64,000 nt of DNA from the NCBI GenBank assembly GCA_022495995.1, contig JAFEMH010002575.1, forward strand, positions 266,079 through 330,078. Direction: 5' to 3'. Below the pieces are notes generated by a model, which saw only the letters and a program-made list of their open reading frames with translations, searched no databases and was not told the DNA's origin. The stretch is from Adenophora triphylla var. japonica. Its lineage: Eukaryota; Streptophyta; Magnoliopsida; Asterales; Campanulaceae. Of the stretch, positions 56,415 to 64,000 are shown one piece after another. Numbering within the stretch: position 1 is the first letter of the stretch; every line of letters begins with the position of its first letter. A program made the position numbers and the translations under genes.

Positions 56415-57970
56415 ATGGAAATGGCCAAAAATTCTCCAAAATTGTCCAAAGAAAGGCAAATTTTGTTCTTTGAAAAGTTCAAGGAGTGGTGTAGGGAGAT
56501 TATGCACGGGAGAAGATCATTCTTTGAAGAAAGGTACAAGATACGATGCTTGTGGTCTCTCAAAGAATTGGTTCCGGATTATGACCTCTTAAGAGCTTCT
56601 TCTTCGTTTTGGGATACTAGAAGGCATGTCTTTTGCCTTTCCTTCAACGAGATTGTTCCGACTGTCGAAGAATTTCGGGCCTTGCTTGGAGGTCCGGAGG
56701 TGGAAGAGATAGCGGTTCCCTTGCCTGGAGGGGCTTCTTTTGCTGACAGATTGTGCGTCCTCCTTCATCTTTCCCCGGAGGAAGCGCAAGGTATGATCCG
56801 CGGTCCCGATCATTTCGATATTTCCGGTCTTCCCGACAGATTTAGGGGCCTAGGTTTGGTAGATGATGCCTATTGGGATGCCTTTGCACTTTGTATGTTT
56901 GGCACCCTGTTCATGGTCTATTCCTTTGGGATTTGCCATCGGTCTCTGCTGGATGTTGTCGTTCACTGTCGCCCGGCAGAGATGTCGTTCCTTTGATTCC
57001 TGGGGAGACTTTTCATGCTCTCGAGAGGTTAGCTACCGGAAGGCGGTATATGCACGGGGCAGCCCGTTCCTTCGACCTTGTGGCCGATGGAGCTGTGTGG
57101 GGGTTCTTCGGGAAACCTCTGATATGATCAGGCCTTGGACTTTTGCCAGGAGAGGTGTTGATGTAGATTTTGATGATCAGGGCTCGTGGGAGCGTTGGAT
57201 GGCGGGTCGCCAGACTGAAGATATCAGATGGTCAGTGCCTTGTTGGCGGGTGGAGACTCGCAGAGTTCTTCAGGATGGGTCTCCCGTGGTCATGCTTCCG
57301 GGGCTTTCTCAGTCCAGCTTCTATATTCCGGCTTTAGTTCTGAGACAGTTTGGCCTGGAGCAGGTTCCTTTGGAGGGCTTTGATGATATAGCCACCAGAG
57401 TGGTGGCTCCTGTTTCCATGGATGATCCCTCAGTGTTTCCATTTCTTTCCCAAGCATGGAGGTATGATGCCTTTCCTCCTCGGGCCATTCTCAGGCGTCC
57501 GAGACCGGTGTTCCTGACCACTTGGTACCTGGATTGGTATGAGAGGCATCTGGGAGAGACTCAGGTGGCTATTTTGAGACGGCGTGAGGCCATTGTGGGT
57601 GCGGAGGACCGACTGCTTTGAGAGGAGGAGGGCCGAGGCGAGGGCCAACCCTCATGACAGAGCGGAGACGGCTGTGAACCGACTATGAGGCTTACGTCAA
57701 GAGACAGAGAGGAGGGCTCCTATGCTACCAAGCTAGGCTACAGGAGATGAGGGATGACGCTAGGGCTACTAAGGCCCTGAGAGGCTGGTTTACAGATCCT
57801 GTCCCTATACCAGAGCTTGGTAGGAGGAGTACCGACATTTTTCCAAGAGCTCAGAAAAAGAAGACTCGAAGGGGGAAGAAGAGGGAGAGGCCAATGCACG
57901 AGTGGCTTGGAGTGACTTTGAGGTTTCCGAGTATCCCTTTTCTTGTCATGGCAGACACATTAGTTTGATT
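56415..57970 (+). pseudogene. DUF7745-like gene, antisense inside the Ogre-like element
   Basis: The likely start is 56415 (MEMAKNSPKLSKERQILFF); an upstream ATG at 56349 is also in frame. The N-terminal part has ELVPDYDLLRASSSFWDT, then FNEIVPTVEEFRALLGGPE, a pattern I associate with plant DUF7745 and related transposon-linked proteins. Frameshifts near 56985 and 57110 break it. The middle reads PGETFHALERLATGRRYMHG. The C-terminal part (to 57621) has PALVLRQFGLEQVP and AWRYDAFPPRA. After a TGA, a basic tail is open at 57747-57968. The family call is from memory of the pattern, so moderate. No introns are obvious. Confidence 0.5.
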
Positions 57971-58207
57971 ATGTATCTTAGTTTCTTTTATAGGTTACCA
58001 GCTGTAGGAATGAATCGGACTTAGACTCATCAAAAAGTTTTTTAACTTGTAATGAATATTTGAATTGCTTTAGAGTTTTTCGAGACGCTTTCATGGTCTT
58101 GATCAATTGTATTGATGCCAAAGTATGGCTTTTATTTGTGCTTTAGACCGAACCGTTTCCTGCCACGTTCCTCATTTTGAGGAGCTCAGGTCTTCGTAGT
58201 TCAACCT

Positions 58208-58390
58208 GGTGAACTCTTTTTTTTTTCTGTTTTTTTTTGTTTTTTGTTTTTGTTTTTTTTTTTTGTTTTTTTTTTTTTTTGGTGCAAACCCCTCGTTTTT
58301 ACCTAGGCCGCCCTTCTCGGGTTTTCTAACCTTAGTTTGGGTATTACTCTTTAGCACTCTTTTTTTTGTTTTTTTTTTTTTTGCTTTTTT
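58208..58390. repeat. T-rich simple repeat between the antisense gene and integrase
   Basis: T runs of 8-16 separated by G or GTT, interrupted by a unique stretch at 58282-58358. On the minus strand it gives a Lys-rich extension to the integrase frame, probably not meaningful. Confidence 0.8.
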
Positions 58391-59250
58391 TTACGCGTAG
58401 TATCTCGCGGCTAGCCTTGTCACCATTCACCGGGTGTACAAAGGGATTCCCGTCGAGGTCTCGCAAAGTTGCACTGGCTCCTCCGAGAAGATCTTCCTGG
58501 ACTGACATACGGCCCGACCCACACAGCTCCCATTTGCCGAGGGGGTTGATACCTGGACTCGGGGCTTTTCTTTTAGTAACGAGATCACCTTCTCGGATCT
58601 CCCTGATGCTTTACTTTTCTTGTCGTAAGGCTCTAGCCATTCTTCCTTGGTAGGCCCGGAGTGTGTTCCATGGCCTTCAATCGCCCAGTTCGTCTAGTAG
58701 GGCCAATTCGTCATGGCGACCTCGAGCCTATCTCGACCTCGTCTGATCCGGGCTTCTCCACAGAAGCATACCTGAGGCGAGGGGATTTCCTAGCTCGATC
58801 GGGAGTATCGGCTTCCATTCCGTATGTGAGGGCAAAGGGTGTTTCCCCAGCTTCTGCCGTTCTGACCGATGTCTCGTAGCCCCAGAGTGCCAGTGTGTAA
58901 CTTTCTGGCCAATCTCTCGCCTCGACACGCCCATTTTCTCCTGGATGATATTTTCCAGAGCCTCTTCTGTTGCCGCTTCGACGGCTCCGTTGGCCTGGGG
59001 TCTGTAGGAGACGACTTGCGACGGATCGTTATTCGGAATTCCGCCAAAGAGTTTTTCACATTCCCTTCGAAGTGGGATCCATTATCCGAGATGATTTCTT
59101 TGCCGGCAACCCGTGATTCCGCACATGATGTTTTCTTTTGAATGAAGAGGGCAACTTTCCTTGGAGTGAGGATTTTAGGACTTGCAGAGCATCCTTTCCT
59201 CGCATTCCTTCGAAGAAATCGCTGACAATCAAGCTCTTTTTTTAGGCTCT
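58390..59250 (-). pseudogene. Integrase remnant of the Ogre-like element
   Basis: Minus-strand pieces in changing frames read IISDNGSHFEGNVKNSLAEF (second catalytic Asp; 59105-59035), then PQANGAVEAATEEALENII (catalytic Glu; about 59000-58945), then LALWGYETSV and AGETPFALTYGMEADTP (58890-58800). The end carries NPFVHPVNGDKASREILRV near 58440-58390. This order and the GAVEAA signature match Ogre/Tat integrase. The N-terminal zinc domain was not found. Frameshifts make it nonfunctional. Confidence 0.75.
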
Positions 59251-60590
59251 TCCGCAGCTCCCTGGGCCTTCACACTCGTCAAAAATCTCTTCTGCACTTG
59301 GGCTCGATTTTCCTCTTCCTGACAACCTCAGCTTAAAGATTTTTTTTTGTTGTTTGATTTTTTTTTTGTTTAATGTGTCTCGTTTCTTTATCTAATGAAT
59401 TATTATTAAATTTTTTTATTAATTAATTCATCATTAGTTAAAGTGGCAATCAAGGGATACTGTAAAGGTTCGTCATTTCATTGAAAACGAAAGTGGATAG
59501 AATAGGCTTGCTGCATGCATCGTAGTCTTCAGCGTAAGGGCCATCTGACTGCATTCCTAGAGACTCCGATCTTGGGAATGTAGAGAGACTCGGGAGGACT
59601 TGGTCCTAGATTGATTAACAAAGGGATCGGGGACCAATCCAAGCTTGGTGATCATTTCCCTCCTGGTCGCGGACGGGCCTCGAGAGAGTTTCCCAATTCC
59701 TTAGCGGCATCGGGCCGTTGGTGGCCTCATGACTCAGAACCGTGGCCGTTTTTGTTTTCCTTTCTCACCTGCCGCTATCATCTTTTGGACCGGAGCCGAG
59801 ATCATCCATCGTCCGGCACTGGACTTCTTCTTCGAACAATTGCCGCATAACCGTACCATCCCAATCATCTCGAGGGAAATTCCGTGGCCTTAGCTTTTGG
59901 CACCGTTCGCTCGAATTCACCGTGTTTCTTGATCTTCCCGGCGTGAGGGAATAAGCTGGTTGTGAGCTTCTCGAACCTGCTCCACCAGTCGCACGCCTCT
60001 CGAAGGTATACTCACTCTTCATGGCAAAGCTGTAGCCCAGTGTATCTCTGGTAGGTCTCAGAATACACTTCTACGGACCTAAGTTAGCCTTTGCCCCTTT
60101 CCGAACTTGTTGAGGTTATCTTGTAGCTTTAGCCATCCCGCCGTAGGAGTGGGCTCTGTGATGTTTCCTGGTTGTGTGGGACCCTTTACAAAGTAGTCGC
60201 CCAAATTAGGACTCGAAGGGGAGAGATTTAGGGTTGTCGGCCGGGACCTTTCCCCAGGGCAGCCTTCAAATCTTTTCCCGTGTGCAAATGGTCCACCGGG
60301 AGGCCTCAGTATCCAGTGCCGCGGCGAGTATTCTCGTCCTTTCACCTCGCATGAGGCCTCAAAGTTCCTTTGTTGGTGCTTCCCTTGTGACCGAGGCCTG
60401 TAGATAGCTTCATTTTTTCTCTATCATTTTCAAGACCGGTGGGATTTGTATCCCGAGTGACCGTCGATCTATGTTGCAGCACTTTGGGCCTTGGGAGGCT
60501 CGACCGTGAAGCCTCGTTAGCATGTGACCTTCCTCATCATGTTTGATTTCCGTAATAGGTATTCCGCCCGTATCCTGTGCCTTCTAAAGT
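59251..60590 (-). other. Decayed internal region, RT not recognised
   Basis: I expected RT and RNase H here but found no Asp-Asp box or LPQIDQ-type motif in the minus frames. 59340-59450 is AT-rich and may be an insertion. A KMIEKKMKLSTGLGHKG-like stretch near 60420-60350 resembles the Gly-rich G-patch region of Ogre protease, suggesting this is still the gag-protease part and that RT has been deleted. Confidence 0.4.
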
Positions 60591-60593
60591 GAT

Positions 60594-60896
60594 CTAAATC
60601 TCCGTAAATGGTCGTCGATCCCCATTCCTGAGACGAATTTCACACACTCTGGTGGAGTGCTTGAGGCTGCACCCTTTCGACTTGGTGCATTTCCAAGGTC
60701 TTCCCAATAAGGCATTAAAAGTAATCTGGATGTCGCATAAATAATACCTCGAATTCCACTGTGTATCAATTTCTCGTCCGAACCAGAGGTCTAAAGTAGC
60801 AACTCCGAGGACTAAGCCGAGATGTTGAGGTCGTAAGCTTGGATCGTGAGAGAAGAAGGCTTCAAGTCTCGTAGTCTTGATATCAAGCAAGCTCAT
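60594..60896 (-). pseudogene. Protease-like fragment of the Ogre-like element
   Basis: The frame contains VLGVATLDLWFGREIDTQW and DIQITFNALLGRPWK; the ALLGRPW pattern is the conserved second part of Ty3/gypsy protease. The Asp-Thr-Gly active site was not seen in the flanking frames. Confidence 0.6.
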
Positions 60897-60899
60897 GGA

Positions 60900-62589
60900 T
60901 CTTTGCCGGAAGAATGTTCATTCCTGACCCATTATCAACCAGACCCGAGGGAGGCGTCGTTCATCCACTGGATCATGGTGAGTGAAGAGAGGCTCATTAT
61001 GATCAGCCCCAAATTGAGGGAGGTCGAGATCTCGTGGAAAGTGATTATGTTCCTCGTAGTGGATGTTTCCAATCAGTCAGTACTCACATCATCTGAGTAG
61101 CATCAATAGCACGAGAGTGCGAGCTGTGCTTTCTTCCAGCCTTCCCGCCCATGGGGATGTAGGGACGAAGTGAGTAGAGACCCTAGGGAAATGTTGGCCT
61201 CGTGTTTGCTTCCAACCGGGGTGAGCACCTGGATCCTCTTTTCGTGGATCCGGAGTTTCAAGCCGCCTTAGCATAGTGGCGGCGATCTTCTTTCGGTGCT
61301 TCGAGATCTGCGGGGCCTTCTTATCTCGCTCTTGGGATTTCTTGAAAATCTCGCCCGTGAGCTGTCAACAGATTAACTTCCTTATCGCCGTCTCTTGACC
61401 GGATTTCTTCAATAAGCCGCTGCAGTGGTCAATGGGGGAGCCCCTTTTCGCTATTTGCCACCGGGTTCCGACGGAGTCTGGGGCGGGACAAGCTGAGTGG
61501 CCGAGCTGCACCGGCTCCTTCCCCGGGCGGCCCTTATAACCGCTTCCCAAGTCACGTGCTTGGGCCGGGGTTGTGTTGTTGCCCCTCGGATGGCCCACGC
61601 AGCTAGGGCGGCCTCCTCCGATTCACTCTCATGGCCTCGCCTCTGAGCTCATAGTTATCATGCAACAAAAGAGTCGCTTATTGTCGGACTCGGCGGCTTT
61701 TCGATTTCATCCCTTTGATGGCCTACGCAACAAGTGGCTATCGGCCTCCATCTCATCGTATATTCTTTTTCTTCAAATTCGCACCCTAGGGCAAATGAGT
61801 TGTGAGATGATTAGGTAGCGTTCCTTCTGAGTTTGAGGAGCCAAGGTCCCGTATCATGCCGCGTCCAAATAAGGAGCACCTGGGGTCCATTTGTTTGGCA
61901 CTCGGAGCAATTAGAGAAGGCGTCATGTACATTCATAGTGTCGAAGGCCACCGGGGTGACAGACTCTTCTTGGGTAACCCCTTTCGTTGAGTGCATTCGC
62001 TATGTTCGAGCGGTCTGGATTTGACCCTTACCATGGTTATGCCTTCTCATTCTGGGAAAGAAGCAAAAGATCCGAGTTAACGTTTTCGAATTCTTCTATC
62101 AGATCCTTCGACTATCCCTCCATTCTCTGACCGTCCTCAAACCCTTTCCATTCACAAAGCATGTGTTCTTATAAGGAAAGTGTTCTAGGATTTCGGATAT
62201 GTACGGATCCACGCGGGCTTGGCTGCCCCGCATCCTCTCGGGACAAAACTTCATTGGCCACAAATTCATGTTACCTGCGGTCCTCAGACATTAGGGTTCT
62301 GTCAGACCCCGATCCGCGTTTCTTCGCCGGCTCGCCGTCGACTGGCCGACAACCAACCATTGTGCCCGGCTCCCATGGGCTCAAGAGCTTTCTCGGCATG
62401 ATTGTTCCTGCATTGTTTCCGGATCTGCGGGCCTGGGCTGATCTCTTCACTACATCATCATCATCATCGCGCCATTACCATCTTCTTCCCATACTACCGG
62501 GATTTCGCCGAGAGGGAACGCCGACTCAAACCCGCTCGGGGAATGACAGGTGCGTGCAACCGCAAAAAGTTGTCATATGTTCCCATTCC
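60900..62589 (-). other. Degenerate Ogre internal sequence, no clear domain
   Basis: Short minus and plus frames only; none shows a domain I recognise. Composition matches the flanking gag-pol region. Probably the remains of the variable gag-protease linker. Confidence 0.4.
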
Positions 62590-63348
62590 CTAAGTGGTAA
62601 TTGTGACTCGCCTTCTCCTCCCGCAAGATTGCGTGGGAAGAGGAGAGGGGTGGCACGTATCTTCGACACTGTAGGATATAGAAGGAATCCTCCTCTTCCG
62701 ATTCTTCACTGTTCTCTGGATCATATTCGGCTCTCCCAAAGCCAATTTGCGTAAGTGTACTAGCTCCAGACTCTTCTCGGCCAAACCTTTGCCGGGAGCA
62801 AAGCCCGAAGACAGCGCCCGCCTGAAGCTTTTCTTGTTCGATTCTTCGATTGTTCTAACCATCTTGTGTAAATGGTCCTCTCATATTTTGAATCCAACAA
62901 CCCCAGCTTCTAAGTATCGGCCTTCCCTTCATCCGAGAAATAGCGGGCCTCGTATTCTTGCAAGGAGTCTCCGACATGAGGCCAAGATGGGCTTCGAGCT
63001 CGGCTCAATATCCTCATGGGCCGAGGGAGAATCCGAACCCAGATCCTCGACGAGGTCAAGCACGGGTATTTGGGGACCTTCATCAAGATCTTCATGGTCA
63101 TGCGAAGATTCCTCCTCGCATTCAATCATATTCACTCGATTATGGTTCCTTGCGTAGGATTCTTGAATCGTGTTAGGCCCTTCGAGGCCTTCCAACTTTC
63201 CTTGTTCTATTAGCCCCCTCGGATTGCCTTTTTCAGAGCGAAGCGCCCGCTCGCCGATGTCCGCGAGCTTGATGAAAGGCGCAATACTTTTGTAGTATCC
63301 ACTGGAGCATTCGGATTTCGGGGTTGGAAATTTTTTCAAAGGCCGCAA
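62590..63348 (-). pseudogene. Gag C-terminus and G-patch-like linker of the Ogre-like element
   Basis: The frame 63348-62929 ends gag with RNHNRVNMIECEEESSHDHE, an acidic segment after a VNMIE pattern common at the gag-protease border of Ogre elements. The frame 62862-62590 has KKSFRRALSSGFAPGKGLAEK, a Gly-rich G-patch-like motif seen in the same place in this lineage. The two pieces are in order but separated by stops. Confidence 0.5.
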
Positions 63349-63399
63349 AGAAGCCTTCTTTCACCTGGGCCCCCTAAAGATGTCATTGGCTCGAGGCAT

Positions 63400-63960
63400 C
63401 CCAAAGTTTTCGGTGATTCACACCCGTGGTCCGGCCTCTGGCTGGGTTTTCCGGGAGCAAAAGGAGTCGTGGTTGCATTCCCGTCCCGCATAGTGAATCA
63501 TCTCTTTGCCTTTAGCAGAGCAAAAGCAAAGTGTTTGCAAAGGAGGAGCCCGATATCTCGTAGGCGTGCGCCAGCCTCGGCTGCCGATTGTAGGCCTTTT
63601 CAAACTTAGTCAGCAGAGTTAACCATGGCCCGTAAGTCTCGAGTAATGGGAAGTGACCGAGGGAGGCTCTCGATGTGGTTTCAAGCATGACCGGAAGATG
63701 TCCAATTGTTCCTCTTCGGGAAGGAGGGATGGCCATTTCACCGAGTTTCGCATTCCACCGCTTGTAAAAGTCCCCAACATTCTCATCAGACGCCGCACCG
63801 TTGTTTGCAGGTCAACCCTATTTGTTTCCCATTCCAAGTCAGTCTTATATTTTTCTCTTGTGAAGGCATTGGTAATCTGGTCCCATGTAGCTCAAGCCAG
63901 GTGTTTCAAACGGGAAGAACCACTTTAAGGCAATCGGACTTCAAGGATAGATCGGTAATA
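63400..63960 (-). pseudogene. Gag core remnant of the Ogre-like element
   Basis: Overlapping minus-strand frames read EWETNRVDLQTTVRR, then NVGDFYKRWNAKLGEMAIPP and LLTKFEKAYNRQPR. This resembles the gag segment in which an aromatic-KRW motif is followed by a Pro-rich hinge. It continues beyond the window. Frameshifts near 63770 and later break it. Confidence 0.5.
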
Positions 63961-64000
63961 GTCACTAACTCACGATTGGTACATCCTTTGGCTTTCATCG

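Larger units (their letters stand above)
48124..64000 (-). mobile_element. Minus-strand Ogre-like element with antisense genes, continues past window
   Basis: On the minus strand, from the window end leftward: gag (about 63960-62900), G-patch-like and protease remnants, integrase (about 59250-58390), then a region with two genes on the opposite strand (57970-52850), a tandem-repeat 3' region (52740-49853), a polypurine tract and a 3' LTR (49852-48124). The integrase signature PQANGAVEAA is Ogre-like. I could not find an RT catalytic box between protease and integrase, so RT is probably deleted. The 5' LTR is outside the window. It is inserted into the leader of the element at 44980. Confidence 0.75.

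Noticed and set aside
58172..58400. Lys-rich or Phe-rich small proteins near 58200-58400
   Set aside because: They are products of T-rich simple sequence.
61365..62754. Plus-strand frames of 60-197 codons at 61.5-62.8 kb
   Set aside because: They lie opposite the degenerate Ogre gag-protease region and show no recognisable domain; likely shadows.

Overview
The window is plant nuclear DNA, almost certainly from a eudicot. It is made nearly entirely of nested transposable elements: Ty3/gypsy elements of the Tat/Ogre and Athila lineages, two Ty1/copia elements, a hAT DNA transposon, and small non-autonomous repeats. I saw no bacterial genes, rRNA, tRNA genes or CRISPR arrays. The only sequence that looks like an ordinary host gene is a short 5' end (promoter, start codon, one small intron) that two insertions have split into pieces.

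Layout. 1-1443 is the end of a plus-strand Ogre-like LTR. 1444-6174 is a decayed minus-strand Tat-type element (LTR, PBS, gag, protease, RT, start of RNase H). 6681-18856 is a structurally complete plus-strand Athila element with 1368-bp LTRs and a CCTCC target duplication; its reading frames carry several stops and frameshifts. 19353-20244 is a foldback-like element with TA flanks. 20966-32891 is a hAT transposon with an 8-bp duplication (ACCACAAT); its transposase gene is cut by a copia element (22549-30336). 32931-37715 is a very young copia element with apparently identical 259-bp LTRs and an ATTCC duplication. It sits inside exon 1 of the broken host gene. 38552-44979 is a second copy of the Tat-type gag-protease region, interrupted by a gag-only LTR element (38852-43589, CCCCT duplication).

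44980-48123 is the LTR and leader of another plus-strand Ogre-like element, with candidate heat-shock elements in U3. From 48124 to the window end runs a minus-strand Ogre-like element. It has a 3' LTR, a long 3' region containing about 31 copies of a ~69-bp tandem repeat, and then two genes on the opposite strand. One is an intron-containing plant mobile domain (PMD) gene; the other resembles DUF7745 proteins. Beyond them lie degenerate integrase, protease and gag remnants.

Top leads. (1) The two antisense genes inside the Ogre-like element share a CG-rich palindrome with each other and, in degenerate form, with the element's own LTR promoter. (2) Short CGCG-centred palindromic motifs recur in LTRs or leaders of several unrelated element families here. 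(3) A host gene 5' end can be traced across about 17 kb of insertions. Most other coding sequence is decayed; identities rest on motifs read by eye, not on database searches.
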